A stretch of DNA of 64,000 nt from Microbacterium esteraromaticum (GCF_017303215.1 NZ_JAEMWU010000001.1:806001-870000); one strand, 5' to 3'. Numbered from the stretch's first letter, positions 34,115 to 43,249 are shown. The notes: generated by a model from the sequence alone, not told the origin. Numbers and translations: made by a program.

Positions 34115-34767
34115 CCGGTCCCGAGCTGCGGTTTCGTCTGCCGGGACGCTGGTTCTCGGTGGATCTCTCCGGAGACGATGCCACACGGGCATCCATCCAG
34201 GCGATCGCGAAGAAAGCCATCGGCGTCGCCGATGATCGTGCCGCAGAACGTGCGCGGGTGCGCGCCCAGTTGCAGGAAGCGGTGTCGGCGGGCGCGCGGG
34301 GAGAGACCCGCGCCATCATGTTCTCCACCGAGATCGCGCCCGGCACGCCACTGCCGGTGACGCTGCTGGTCTTCGAACCGGCCGATCTGCGGATGAGCCC
34401 GGCGATCGGTACGGCGCCGCAGGCGGTGCTCGGCGTCATGGCAGAAGGACTGAAGCAGATCGATCCCGCCGCGCACGCATCGCTGGCCGAGGTGCGGGGG
34501 CCGGGCACTCCGGCACTGCGCACGCATCGCGTTGAGACGATCGACGACGGCAGCGAATCGCAGGGGATCACGCGGTTGATCGCCGACTACTGGGTGCCCG
34601 TGCCCGCATCCAAGCGCCTGCTGATGGCGAGGTTCTCGACACCGCTCGGTGACCTCGAGAACCTCATGCTGTCACTGTTCGACGAATTCGTAGCCGCCGC
34701 CCGCTTTGTCAGCTCCGGATCTCTGCGCGACGAGCTGATGGGCTCATCATCTGTCACCGCGCGGTAG
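34111..34767 (+). CDS. T7SS-locus protein of unknown function (family A)
   Basis: 218 residues from GTG 34111, overlapping the lipoprotein stop (GTGA); an upstream in-frame extension to 33919 lies within the lipoprotein gene and is rejected. It is a distant paralogue of the 24232 product: LPGRWFSVDL near the N-terminus, and YWVPVPASKRLLMARF then LFDEFVAAARFV near the C-terminus. It is soluble. It closes the T7SS-like locus; the next gene is convergent. Each candidate substrate gene is followed by one family A member, hinting at a dedicated accessory role. Confidence 0.72.
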   Translation: MTGPELRFRLPGRWFSVDLSGDDATRASIQAIAKKAIGVADDRAAERARVRAQLQEAVSAGARGETRAIMFSTEIAPGTPLPVTLLVFEPADLRMSPAIGTAPQAVLGVMAEGLKQIDPAAHASLAEVRGPGTPALRTHRVETIDDGSESQGITRLIADYWVPVPASKRLLMARFSTPLGDLENLMLSLFDEFVAAARFVSSGSLRDELMGSSSVTAR

Positions 34768-34773
34768 CGGCGC

Positions 34774-35232
34774 TCAGGCCTCGACGTCGACCAGGTGGCG
34801 GGACTGGTGTCCGAGGATCTTGACCATGATTCCGTGCCGACGCAGCTCGGCGACCGTGCGCGACTCCTCGTCACGGTCGCGGCCCAGCGCATGCACGTTC
34901 GCGACCACCAGCACGTCACCGCGCTGCAGCGTCTCGATCAATCGCGCCAGGCGGTCGCCCCAGCTCTCCAGGATCTCGGGTGCGGGATGACGGAAGCCCT
35001 CGATCGGCACACCGAAGCGGGTGAGGTCCTCACGCTGCTGGGTGACCGAGGGCATCCCCTCGCGCGAGACGACCAGGCCGACCAGTCGGGCGCTCTCGGG
35101 GCGCATGGACCACCAGCCGTGGTCATCGTGGGCCAGGCACTTCGGGCATGACGCGGCCGCGTGCGGCAGCGTCAGCGGACTGGTCAGCGCAGCATCCGCG
35201 TGAGCGTTCGGCGCACTCATCCCGTCGTTCAT
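34774..35232 (-). CDS. Degenerate resolvase/serine-recombinase-like protein
   Basis: 152 residues from ATG 35232, preferred over ATG 35238 because the GGGAGG box is then 6-7 nt away. The C-terminal two thirds look like a resolvase N-terminal domain: VVSREGMPSVTQQREDL (a Ser in the nucleophile region), then DVLVVANVHALGRDRDEE and LRRHGIMVKIL. The usual DRLGR reads HALGR, and there is no DNA-binding tail. A CPKC-containing N-terminal stretch is unusual. It may be a non-recombining regulator or a decayed mobile-element gene. Confidence 0.65.
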   Translation of the reverse strand: MNDGMSAPNAHADAALTSPLTLPHAAASCPKCLAHDDHGWWSMRPESARLVGLVVSREGMPSVTQQREDLTRFGVPIEGFRHPAPEILESWGDRLARLIETLQRGDVLVVANVHALGRDRDEESRTVAELRRHGIMVKILGHQSRHLVDVEA

Positions 35233-35273
35233 CGTCATACCTCCCGCATCCATTCTGCCCGAGCGGCGGCGCT

Positions 35274-36263
35274 TCAGAGCATCCCGAGCGCGCGCACCGC
35301 GTCGCGTTCGTCGGCGAGTTCGGCGACGGAAGCATCGATGCGCGTCCGTGCCCACTCGTCGAGCTCGAGTCCTTCGACGATCTGCCAGGCCCCGTCGATC
35401 GATCGCACCGGGAACGAGCAGACCAGCCCCGCGGGCACGCCGTACTCACCGTGCGAGACGACGCCCGCGCTGGTCCAGTCGTCGGTACCGAGCATCCAGT
35501 CGCGCATGTGCTCGATCGTGGCGTTCGCGGCGGAGGCGACCGACGACGACCCACGCACCTGGATGATCTCGGCGCCGCGCTTCGCGACGCGCGGGATGAA
35601 CGTCTGCTCCTGCCACGCGCGAACGTCGCCCACCTGCGTGCTCAGAGCGTCGACGACCGGGCGGCCGTCGATCGTCGCATGCGAGATATCGGGAAACTGC
35701 GTCGCCGAGTGGTTGCCCCAGATCGGTACACGGCGGATGCCGCCCACCGGCGCGCCGAGGGTCTGAGCCAGCTGCGCGCGCGCCCTGTTCTCGTCGAGTC
35801 GGGTGAGTGCGGTGAACCGCTCAGCGGGAACGCCGTCGGCAGCCGAGGCCGCGATCAGGGCGTTGGTGTTGGCGGGGTTGCCCACCACGACGACGCGCAC
35901 ATCATCGGCCGCGTTCGCACCGATCGCCGTGCCCTGCGGTCCGAAGATCCCGGCGTTGGCGGCCAGCAGATCTGCCCGCTCCATGCCGGGGCCGCGGGGG
36001 CGCGCGCCGACCAGCAGAGCGGCGTTCGCGCCGTCGAAGGCCACAGCCGGATCGTCGGTGACCTCGACGTGTTCGAGCAGTTCGAAGGCGCCGTCCTGAA
36101 GTTCGAGTGCGGCGCCCTCGGCCGCGCCCATTCCCTGCGGGATCTCCAGCAGCCGCAGCCGAACCTTCTCATCCGGCCCCAGCATGTCGCCCGCCGCGAT
36201 GCGGAACAGCAGCGCGTAGCCGATCTGTCCGCCGGCCCCCGTGATCGTGATCGTCGTCGCCAT
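35274..36263 (-). CDS. mdh: Malate dehydrogenase
   Basis: 329 residues. N-terminal nucleotide-binding motif [15 protein letters not shown], substrate loop [33 protein letters not shown] and the catalytic His region [12 protein letters not shown] are all present. It belongs to the cytosolic-type NAD malate dehydrogenases common in actinobacteria and interconverts malate and oxaloacetate in the TCA cycle. The gene stands alone, divergent from the metallopeptidase gene with a 51-nt gap. Confidence 0.97.
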   Translation of the reverse strand: MATTITITGAGGQIGYALLFRIAAGDMLGPDEKVRLRLLEIPQGMGAAEGAALELQDGAFELLEHVEVTDDPAVAFDGANAALLVGARPRGPGMERADLLAANAGIFGPQGTAIGANAADDVRVVVVGNPANTNALIAASAADGVPAERFTALTRLDENRARAQLAQTLGAPVGGIRRVPIWGNHSATQFPDISHATIDGRPVVDALSTQVGDVRAWQEQTFIPRVAKRGAEIIQVRGSSSVASAANATIEHMRDWMLGTDDWTSAGVVSHGEYGVPAGLVCSFPVRSIDGAWQIVEGLELDEWARTRIDASVAELADERDAVRALGML

Positions 36264-36314
36264 GTCTCACAGCCTATTGCGGTGCGCCGACGTCATCAGC
36301 GGTATTTTTGGGGC

Positions 36315-37193
36315 ATGACCTTCAACCCGAACGCCGACATCTCGGGCAACACCACCCGCAGGCGCGGCCGCAATGCCGCCATCGGCGGTGGCATCGGTGT
36401 CGGGGTGATCGGCATCCTCGCGCTGCTCATCGGGCCGATGCTCGGGGTCGACCTGTCGGGCCTGGTCGGTGGCGGTACGGTGCCGTCGGGCGGTGGCAAC
36501 AGCATCGAGGGGACGCTCACCGAGTGCGAGACCGGGGCGGATGCCAACGAGAACGACGACTGCCGTATGGCGGGTGCCGAGGTCGTGCTCAACGACTACT
36601 GGGAGGCGCATGTCGACGGCTACGTCGCGCCGACGATGACCGTGGTCGAGGGGCAGACGCCCACCCAGTGCGGCACCGCGTCGAACGCAGTGGGTCCGTT
36701 CTATTGCCCGCCCGAGATGGGCGTGTACATCGACCCCGACTTCTTCGCCATCATGCGCCAGCAGTTCGGCGCCTCAGCGGGCGAGCTCGCCCAGTTGTAC
36801 ATCGTCGGCCACGAGTGGGGTCACCACATCCAGAACATCACCGGGGTGATGCGCGAGTACCCGAACAACGGCACGGGCCCCGACAGCAACGGGGTGCGCA
36901 TGGAGCTGCAGGCCGACTGCTACGCCGGTGCGTGGCTCGGTGATGTCACCACGCTCGAAGACGACAACGGGGTGCCGTACCTGCAGCCGCCCACCGAGAC
37001 CCAGTTGCGCGATGCGGTCAACGCCGCCTACGTCGTGGGCGATGACCACATTCAGCAGCAGTCCGGTGGCTTCGTCAGCCCCGAGAGCTTCACGCACGGC
37101 TCGAGCGAGCAGCGCAAGTACTGGTTCGCGAACGGCTACACCAACGGTCTCGGCGTCTGCGACACCTTCGCGGTTCCCGGCGACCGGCTCTGA
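36315..37193 (+). CDS. Membrane-anchored neutral zinc metallopeptidase (YpfJ-type)
   Basis: 292 residues from ATG 36315. A basic N-terminus and one transmembrane helix at about 25-45 precede the extracytoplasmic domain. The HExxH zinc site is HEWGHH, followed by a downstream ELQADCYAG that supplies the third ligand, as in the YpfJ-type putative neutral zinc metallopeptidase family. Several Cys residues may form disulfides. The long in-frame upstream extension lies antisense to mdh and is rejected. Substrate is unknown. Confidence 0.9.
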   Translation: MTFNPNADISGNTTRRRGRNAAIGGGIGVGVIGILALLIGPMLGVDLSGLVGGGTVPSGGGNSIEGTLTECETGADANENDDCRMAGAEVVLNDYWEAHVDGYVAPTMTVVEGQTPTQCGTASNAVGPFYCPPEMGVYIDPDFFAIMRQQFGASAGELAQLYIVGHEWGHHIQNITGVMREYPNNGTGPDSNGVRMELQADCYAGAWLGDVTTLEDDNGVPYLQPPTETQLRDAVNAAYVVGDDHIQQQSGGFVSPESFTHGSSEQRKYWFANGYTNGLGVCDTFAVPGDRL

Positions 37194-37209
37194 CCCACGC
37201 GTCGTTTCC

Positions 37210-37245
37210 GCCGAGACCCCCACCTGTCGCCGAGACCCCCACCTG
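37210..37245. repeat. Short tandem repeat (17 bp, two copies, period 19)
   Basis: GCCGAGACCCCCACCTG occurs at 37210-37226 and 37229-37245; a related inverted GGGGGTGTCGGCG lies at 37281-37293. The region separates convergent genes and may help termination. Confidence 0.6.
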
Positions 37246-37341
37246 CGGGCGCCCACACGTGGGGGTGTGGACGCGAGATGGGGGTGTCGGCGAGTGAGGC
37301 CAGGCGCGCAGAGCGAGGCCAGGGTGGTGCGCAGCGTGAGG

Positions 37342-39108
37342 TCAGGCGCGCAGCGCCGCCAGCAGCGTGCGCACCAGGCCGAGTCCGCCGCCGCGGGCGC
37401 GGAAACGCGTCAGGCCCGCCGACACCTCCGTGCCCGTGCGTGCCGAGACGAACCACGGCGGTTTGGGCAGGATGCTGAAGCGCCCGCCGCCGTTGAGTAC
37501 AGGCAGCGACCGCGGGAAGGGGCGGAACGGCCCGCGCACCACCGAGCGCTCCACGTCATCGAGCAGCAGCGCGTTGTGCACGACGCCGATACCGCTGCCC
37601 ACGTCGTCGATGGTGTTGCCGGGGAACGCCCCCCACGTCATTGTCGGCACGATGAAACCGAGCGCCGTCCAGGTGTTGATCGCGATCGACCCGTAGCGGA
37701 ACTCGGCGATCGCCCGCTCGAATCCGGCACCCATCGCCTTCTCGGTCGCCGGATCGATGATGATGTTGCCGCCGAGGGTGCCGACGAGTTCATCGTTCGC
37801 GTACGTCACAGCCGCGTCGAGGAACGCCTGGCCGGTACCGTCGAGCTCGACCACGCCCAGCACCGGGGCGAAGTACTCGGTGGACTGCAGAGCGGTGGCA
37901 TCCGCGTTCTCATCGATCTCGACGAGCAGACGATCGGCGAGCACCAGGGCATCCGGGTAGTCCTCGGCGGCCGCACCCATGCGCTTCGGCGACCCGGGGT
38001 ACCAGATCGGACGTTCGGGAGCGCTGGCGTAGGCGCGCCGCAGCGCGGCGCGGAACTGGTCGGCCTGCGCCCAGTCGCGGGACATGATCACGACCTGTCC
38101 GGCGATGCAGTTGTGCCCGCTGTTCTGCAGTCGCATCGTTGCGACGTGCTCGGCGTGGAAGGTGATGTCGGCTTCGGTCCACTCACCGGGGACGACGATG
38201 ATCGGCGAGACCCCGCCGAGCTCGGCGGTGATCGGCTTCTTCAGCAACGGTCGGTTCTCACGCCGCCGCCGGGTGGTCGCCGCCTTCTGCGCTCCGGTGC
38301 CGTTCGACGGGCCCCACACGATCGCATCGAAGGTCGCCGCGGCACCGGTGATGTGCACATGGTCGAGGTCGGGATGACCGGTCAGGTAGGAGCCCACGGC
38401 GGCGCCACCGCGCACGATCCGCAGGAATCCGGGCGCGATCAGCGGGGCCAGCGCCCGCTCATACACGGGCACCAGGGCGTCCTGGGTGGGATTGACCTTC
38501 AGTAGAACGACGCGGTTGTGCGCGAGCAGCTCGTAGAACACATCGAGCACCGGGATCGAGGTGATGTTGCCGGCGCCGAGCACCAGGCCGACGCCGCCGG
38601 GGGCATCCGGGGTGAGCTGGGCCAGGCCGGCTTTTCGTCGCGCGGATGCCGGGGTGGTGCCGGGCTTCAGCCACACCTCACCACTGAATCCCGCCAACAG
38701 GATCTGGTCGCTACGGGTCAACGGGAATGCGTCTACACGGGTGCGCCCACCGGGGGCGCGGCCGATCGTGAGCCCGTCGAGCGTGCTGCGACCGCCGGCG
38801 AGCTTCGTGAGGGTGTCAGCGTAGGCATCCAGTGCGCCCAGCGTCGAGTACGGACCGCTGAGCCATTCCTCACCACGCAGCGGATGCCCCGAAGGCAGCC
38901 CCTTGGAATCGGCGGCTGTGTCAGCCCAGTCCTCGATCGTCGCCGACACCGAGTCGCGCAGCGCGCGCAACAGGGTTGCCCGCTGCGACAGCGTCAGACC
39001 CGACCACGTGGCCGCGCCCTTGCGCAGCACGGTGATGTGCGCGTCGAGTTCGGCGCGCTCGGCGTCGTCGAGGGCGGATGCCGGGGCGGGCGCGGTCGTG
39101 GAAGTCAT
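37342..39108 (-). CDS. Aldehyde dehydrogenase family protein
   Basis: 588 residues, longer than the usual ~480-500 because of extended loops. The catalytic Glu motif reads ELGGVSPIIVV, and the catalytic Cys lies in NSGHNCIAGQ (GHNC for the usual GQxC). A conserved GSGIGVVHNALL occurs near the C-terminus. It is a cytosolic NAD(P)-dependent oxidoreductase of the superfamily; its specific aldehyde cannot be told. No operon partner: the downstream side is convergent with the metallopeptidase gene and the mycoredoxin-like gene lies upstream. Confidence 0.88.
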   Translation of the reverse strand: MTSTTAPAPASALDDAERAELDAHITVLRKGAATWSGLTLSQRATLLRALRDSVSATIEDWADTAADSKGLPSGHPLRGEEWLSGPYSTLGALDAYADTLTKLAGGRSTLDGLTIGRAPGGRTRVDAFPLTRSDQILLAGFSGEVWLKPGTTPASARRKAGLAQLTPDAPGGVGLVLGAGNITSIPVLDVFYELLAHNRVVLLKVNPTQDALVPVYERALAPLIAPGFLRIVRGGAAVGSYLTGHPDLDHVHITGAAATFDAIVWGPSNGTGAQKAATTRRRRENRPLLKKPITAELGGVSPIIVVPGEWTEADITFHAEHVATMRLQNSGHNCIAGQVVIMSRDWAQADQFRAALRRAYASAPERPIWYPGSPKRMGAAAEDYPDALVLADRLLVEIDENADATALQSTEYFAPVLGVVELDGTGQAFLDAAVTYANDELVGTLGGNIIIDPATEKAMGAGFERAIAEFRYGSIAINTWTALGFIVPTMTWGAFPGNTIDDVGSGIGVVHNALLLDDVERSVVRGPFRPFPRSLPVLNGGGRFSILPKPPWFVSARTGTEVSAGLTRFRARGGGLGLVRTLLAALRA

Positions 39109-39156
39109 CGTCGTCTCCTTCAGCGTCGCCCCAGCGTATCGCCGGGAAGCGGTGGG

Positions 39157-39420
39157 TCAGATGAGGGCGAGCTCGCGCAGCTTGGCCTCGACGTCGGCGT
39201 TCGACGGCTCGACGTGGTGGCTCGAGTCGGGGTACACGACCACCGGGATGTTCATGCGGCCCGAGATCTCCTTGGCGACGTCGGCGGCGGCCGGGTCGGC
39301 TACCAGGTCGATGTAGGTGTACTCGATGCCGAGGTCGTCGAGCTGCTTCTTGGTGCGGCGGCAGTCACCGCACCAGTCAGCGCCGAACATAGTGAGGGAG
39401 TCGGATGCAGGGGTGCTCAT
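39157..39420 (-). CDS. Glutaredoxin-like protein (mycoredoxin type)
   Basis: 87 residues, complete thioredoxin-fold glutaredoxin. The active site WCGDC lies near residues 16-20, with a cis-Pro in NIPVVVYPD. Actinobacterial proteins of this size and motif are mycoredoxins, which reduce mycothiol mixed disulfides; this is a family inference. It is divergent from the glycosyltransferase gene. Confidence 0.88.
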   Translation of the reverse strand: MSTPASDSLTMFGADWCGDCRRTKKQLDDLGIEYTYIDLVADPAAADVAKEISGRMNIPVVVYPDSSHHVEPSNADVEAKLRELALI

Positions 39421-39525
39421 ACCTCCAGCCTACGACGGCCACAGACACCCGGCGCCAAGCGAAAGATGGCACGATTGAACGCACGCGTCAACGCACGGCC
39501 GATCGCCGATCGGGGGAGGGATCAC

Positions 39526-40740
39526 GTGAGCGCCACCGCCCAACCGCCCGTCGCAGTCGCACCGGTCACCGTGATCGTGCCGACCTACAACGAGCGCGAG
39601 AACGTGGCCGAACTCGTGCGGCGCATCGGCGTGGCGCTTGGCGGGTACCGCGCTGAGATCCTCTTCGTCGACGACAGTTCCGACGGCACCGCCGACGAGG
39701 TGGCCAGGGTCGCGGCATCCGCGCCTCTTCCCGTACGAGTCATCCATCGTGAGAGCAACAGCGGCGGTCTCGGCGGTGCGGTTGTGCTGGGGCTGCAGCA
39801 GGCGGCGTACGACGTATGCATCGTCATGGACGGTGATCTGCAGCATCCGCCCGAGCTTCTGCCGGCCATGCTCGCACGTTACGCGCGGGGCGACGCCGAC
39901 GTCGTCGCGGCGTCGCGCTACATCGGGGGCGGTGACTCCGCAGGGCTCGGGACCGCACTGCGTTTGGGTGTCTCGAAAGCGGCGACCGCCGTCACGAAGG
40001 CGATGTTCCTGCGCCGGCTGTGGCGCAGCACCGACCCGATGACGGGCTTCTTTCTCGTCGACCGCGCCCGGGTCGACGTCGATGTGCTGCGCCCGCAGGG
40101 GTTCAAAATCCTGCTCGAGATCCTGGTGCGGGCGGGCGAACGTCACGACCTGCGGATCGCCGAGGTGCCGATGGCCTTTGGTGCCCGTCAGCATGGCAAC
40201 TCGAAGGCCACGCTGCGTCAGGGGGCGACATTCCTCGCGCACCTGGCCCGACTGCGATTCGGCAAGATGGGCCTGTTCGCCCTGATCGGTGGCATCGGCG
40301 CCGTCGCGAACATCGGCATCATGTGGGTGCTCACCCAGGCCGGGATGGACTACCTGATCGCCGCGGTGATCGGCTCTGCCGCGACGATCATCGGCAACTT
40401 CGTCCTGCAGGAGCAGTTCGTTTTCCGGGCAGAGCGCCACGATGCGTCACGGCTGTGGGTGCGTTTTGCCGCCTCGGTATCGTTCAACGGCATCGAGGCC
40501 GCTCTGCGTATTCCGGTAATGGCATGGATGGTCGAGAGCTGGCATATCTCCAGCGTTCTCGCCACGGCGATCTCGTTGGTCGTCGCCTTCTTCGCCCGGT
40601 TCCTGTTCCACGCGCTGGTCGTCTACGCGCCGCGCAAGCGCAAGACGGCGGATGCAATCGCCGAGCCGGCCGTCGACACCGCGGCGATGCGCGTGCTGCG
40701 GGCGATCGACGCCGAGGCCATGCGCCCAGGCGAGCTCTGA
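39526..40740 (+). CDS. GT2 glycosyltransferase (polyprenol-phosphate sugar synthase type) fused to a GtrA domain
   Basis: 404 residues from GTG 39526, chosen for the GGGGGAGGG box just upstream; ATG 39466 would add 20 residues. The N-terminal GT-A domain has VIVPTYNERENV, FVDDSSDGTADEV and the DxD-type VMDGDLQHPPE. From about residue 245 a GtrA-like membrane domain follows with four helices (GKMGLFALIGGIGAVAN). Such fusions transfer a sugar from a nucleotide donor to polyprenol phosphate and present or flip the lipid-linked sugar for envelope glycosylation. The sugar is unknown. Confidence 0.9.
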   Translation: MSATAQPPVAVAPVTVIVPTYNERENVAELVRRIGVALGGYRAEILFVDDSSDGTADEVARVAASAPLPVRVIHRESNSGGLGGAVVLGLQQAAYDVCIVMDGDLQHPPELLPAMLARYARGDADVVAASRYIGGGDSAGLGTALRLGVSKAATAVTKAMFLRRLWRSTDPMTGFFLVDRARVDVDVLRPQGFKILLEILVRAGERHDLRIAEVPMAFGARQHGNSKATLRQGATFLAHLARLRFGKMGLFALIGGIGAVANIGIMWVLTQAGMDYLIAAVIGSAATIIGNFVLQEQFVFRAERHDASRLWVRFAASVSFNGIEAALRIPVMAWMVESWHISSVLATAISLVVAFFARFLFHALVVYAPRKRKTADAIAEPAVDTAAMRVLRAIDAEAMRPGEL

Positions 40741-40783
40741 CCCGCTGCCGCTGCCGCTGTCGCGTCGTCGCGTGCCGCGCCCT

Positions 40784-40858
40784 CCGCTGAGAAACCACTT
40801 CCCGTTCGAGAAACACCTCCGCACGTGGTGTCTCATACGGGAAGTGGTTTCTCAGCGG
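40784..40858. repeat. 75-bp palindromic intergenic repeat, copy 1
   Basis: Starts CCGCTGAGAAACCACTTCCC and ends with its near-perfect reverse complement GGGAAGTGGTTTCTCAGCGG, so the RNA would form a long hairpin. A second copy lies at 41282-41356 with a few substitutions. Together they bracket the gene at 41002. It may serve as a terminator for the upstream gene. Confidence 0.85.
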
Positions 40859-41001
40859 CGGGCCAGTACGCCAGCAGGCGGGCACAGGGCGGGGGCGTTG
40901 CGGATCGCAGGGGGTGCTGTCAACCCCTTGCATCGGCCGGTTTGGATTCGAGAGCCTGGGGGCTGTCGCGGTGGACCCCGCGGCGCGAAAGGAGCCCTGC
41001 C

Positions 41002-41262
41002 ATGAGCATCGGAACCGGAATCGCCCTCGTCGTCATCGGCGCCATCCTGACCTTTGCGGTGAACGTCGACGTCGCGTGGCTCGACCTCGACCTGATCGGG
41101 TACATCCTGATGGGTGCCGGAGTCGTCGTGTTCCTCATCGGCATCGTGCTGATGGCACGCCGTCGTCGCACCGACGTCGTCACCCGCACTGAGACGGCGC
41201 CCGACGGCACGCAGCAGACGCGCCGCTCGACCCGTTCCCCCGGCCCCGACGACGTCATCTGA
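41002..41262 (+). CDS. Small two-helix membrane protein (DUF6458-like)
   Basis: 86 residues from ATG 41002 with AAAGGAG upstream. Two hydrophobic helices (about 4-22 and 30-50) are linked by a NVDVAWLDLD turn, followed by a basic RRRR stop-transfer and a polar tail. This matches the small DUF6458-type family common in Microbacteriaceae. It has no known biochemical role. It is bracketed by two copies of the palindromic repeat. Confidence 0.85.
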   Translation: MSIGTGIALVVIGAILTFAVNVDVAWLDLDLIGYILMGAGVVVFLIGIVLMARRRRTDVVTRTETAPDGTQQTRRSTRSPGPDDVI

Positions 41263-41281
41263 CTCCGCCGGTCGGCAGCAT

Positions 41282-41356
41282 CCGCTGAGAAACCACTTCC
41301 TGTTCGAGAAACACCTCCGCAAGTGGTGTCTCAAACGGGAAGTGGTTTCTCACCGG
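41282..41356. repeat. 75-bp palindromic intergenic repeat, copy 2
   Basis: Near-identical to 40784-40858 (for example CACTTCCTG for CACTTCCCG, and CTCACCGG at the end for CTCAGCGG). It lies between convergent genes and is likely a bidirectional terminator or a REP-like element. Confidence 0.85.
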
Positions 41357-41360
41357 AGAG

Positions 41361-41390
41361 AGACGGCGCGAGACGGCGCGAGACGGCGCG
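41361..41390. repeat. Three tandem copies of a 10-bp unit
   Basis: AGACGGCGCG is repeated three times directly after the palindromic element. Such microsatellites vary by slippage; no function is seen. Confidence 0.7.
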
Positions 41391-41410
41391 AGCGGCGGGC
41401 GAGAAACGGG

Positions 41411-42907
41411 CTAGAGGCCCTGGCCGGCGTCCCAGAGGCGTTCGGTCTGACCGGCCAGCAGGGCATCGAGCGACGAGGCCTGCGCGTCGGTGAGTGAGGC
41501 GACGTAGTCGATGATCCCGCGTCCGCGGGCGAGCCGGTCGAGGTCGTCGTTGGTGCGCGCCCCCACCAGGTCGGGGGCGTCCTGCCGCAGGCGACGGTAG
41601 TCGTCGGTGGCGAGTTCGACCAGGTCGATGAGCCGGCGTGGAGCGCGACGTGCGTCGCCCGGGTCGTCGAGCCAGGCGGCGAAGCCGTCGACGAGCCGCA
41701 CGAGGATGTTCGCCTGCCCGCGCTGGTAGACGGTCAGGTCGGGGCGTTCGAGGATGAAGCGCTCGTGCAGGAACTTCAGCACGGCGACCTCATGCCACGC
41801 CTGGCGGTTGAGACTCACATGGCCGCAGCGTTCATCGGGATGCCGGTGCACTTCGATCGACGACTGCAGGCGCGCGATCCATGCGGTGGTGAAACGCGCC
41901 AGGCCGCGTTCGCTGGCCAGCGAGCCGTCGAACGGTTCGGCGACGAGACCGTCGATGACCTCGGCCGAGACCTTTGCGACGGCTTCGCTGAAGGCATCCG
42001 CATCGGCGATCCAGGCGTCTTTGCTCTGCAGGCGGCGCCAGAGCAGCTCGAGCGAGTGGCCGGGTGTGCGGGTGTCGGCTTCGAGCGCGTCGCGATCGGA
42101 TGCCCGTAGCCGGGCCAGGTCGCGGTGCCAGGAGTGGAATTCGGCCGACAGCGTCGCGGGGTTCAGCAGTCCGGCGCGGTAGAAGTCGTCGAGGTCGTGC
42201 AGCGAGTAGGCGATGTCGTCGGAGATGTCCATGATCGAGCATTCGACGGTCTGCTGACCGGGCGCGATGAGCGGGTACGCCGACAGCGCCGCGCGGGCGT
42301 CCTGCTCGTCGATCGCGTAGTAGTTGAACTTGCTCGCCCCACCGCGTCGGCGTCCGCCGTCGCCGCGGCGCCAGGGGTACTTCAGGACGGCGGCGCGTAC
42401 GGCTGCGGTGAGGTTGAGGCCGACGCCGGGGCGGTCGTGTTCGTCGAGGCGGGTGAGGATGCGGTAGGTCTGCGCGTTGCCCTCGAAGCCTTCGCTCAGC
42501 CCGAAGCGAGTGCGGGCGAGGTGGTCGAGGGTTTGCTCGCCGAGGTGCCCGAACGGCGGATGCCCGAGGTCGTGCGCCGCGGCCGCGGCCTGGACGACGA
42601 CGGGGTGCGCGCCGCCGAGCTCGGCGACGGTGCGACCTGCCTCGTCGTCGCGTGTCGATAGGTGCGTGGCGATGGCGCGTGCGACGGCGGCGACCTTGAT
42701 CGAGTGGGTGAGCCGGTTGTGCACGGCGAGCCCCGCGCCCGCCTGCGAGATCACCTGCGTGACGGCCGAGAGGCGTGAGTAGAAGGGTGAGAAGCGGATG
42801 CGTTCGACATCGACCCGGAACTGCGGGTGCCCTTCGGCCCGCTGGAACTCGTTCAGCGTCTCGGGAAGACGCCGCGCCTGCCGGGGATCGTTCGGATGCT
42901 GGGGCAT
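41411..42907 (-). CDS. dgt: Deoxyguanosinetriphosphate triphosphohydrolase-like protein (HD superfamily)
   Basis: 498 residues from ATG 42907; an in-frame upstream extension into 43210 is Arg/Pro-rich and unlikely. HD-domain ligands are visible as HNRLTHSIKV and AAAAHDLGHPPFGHLGE, then ISDDIAYSLHDLDDF. The length and motifs match bacterial dGTPases, which hydrolyse dGTP to deoxyguanosine and tripolyphosphate and help keep dNTP balance. It is a single gene, convergent with the DUF6458-like gene across the palindromic repeat. Confidence 0.9.
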   Translation of the reverse strand: MPQHPNDPRQARRLPETLNEFQRAEGHPQFRVDVERIRFSPFYSRLSAVTQVISQAGAGLAVHNRLTHSIKVAAVARAIATHLSTRDDEAGRTVAELGGAHPVVVQAAAAAHDLGHPPFGHLGEQTLDHLARTRFGLSEGFEGNAQTYRILTRLDEHDRPGVGLNLTAAVRAAVLKYPWRRGDGGRRRGGASKFNYYAIDEQDARAALSAYPLIAPGQQTVECSIMDISDDIAYSLHDLDDFYRAGLLNPATLSAEFHSWHRDLARLRASDRDALEADTRTPGHSLELLWRRLQSKDAWIADADAFSEAVAKVSAEVIDGLVAEPFDGSLASERGLARFTTAWIARLQSSIEVHRHPDERCGHVSLNRQAWHEVAVLKFLHERFILERPDLTVYQRGQANILVRLVDGFAAWLDDPGDARRAPRRLIDLVELATDDYRRLRQDAPDLVGARTNDDLDRLARGRGIIDYVASLTDAQASSLDALLAGQTERLWDAGQGL

Positions 42908-43246
42908 GCAGTCAGTGTGGCACGGCGGATGCCACGGCTGCGCCTGTGTTCCGGGTCGGCGCCGCGGTGTGTCAGGGGTGGTTCTGCAGTGCCGCGGCCA
43001 TGCCGGTGACCTGGGCGATGACGGCGTCGCGTCGGGTCGATGTTGTGGCGGTCGGGGTGACGAGCGCGGCCAGGTGGGCAGGCAACGTCTTGAGATTTCA
43101 TGACCCCGCTGACCAGGTCCCTGCTCGTCCTCGTCAGGCCTCGTGAGGTGCAGGTCAGCGGTCCGTGGCGGGTCGAGACCGCGTGTGAAGTGCGCAGAGC
43201 CACCGGTCATGAAGGCGCCTAGGTAACGTTTCGGTAGCCTTCAACT
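42908..43246. other. Intergenic region without a supported gene
   Basis: 339 nt between divergent dgt and the Lrp-type regulator. On the minus strand, 42968-43090 has a 40-codon open stretch ending ALQNHP that reads like a protein tail but lacks a start. CGCTGACC and GGTCAGCG near 43107 and 43152 form widely spaced dyads. The right end holds the promoter of the regulator. Nothing else is seen. Confidence 0.5.
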
Positions 43247-43249
43247 GTG
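43235..43249 (+). promoter_or_regulatory. -10 box of a probably leaderless transcript
   Basis: TAGCCT at 43235-43240 ends 6 nt before the GTG start at 43247 and there is no RBS. This spacing means transcription would begin at or very near the start codon, giving a leaderless mRNA, which is common in actinobacteria. Confidence 0.55.

Noticed and set aside
18..34767. Calling the locus a canonical mycobacterial ESX system
   Set aside because: No EccB, EccD, EccE, EccA, mycosin or PE/PPE-type gene is visible; only the motor and WXG100 proteins correspond.
42968..43090. Forty-codon minus-strand stretch ending ALQNHP that resembles a protein tail
   Set aside because: A stop lies just upstream and there is no start codon or RBS. 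It could be a gene remnant but short open stretches like this are common in GC-rich DNA.
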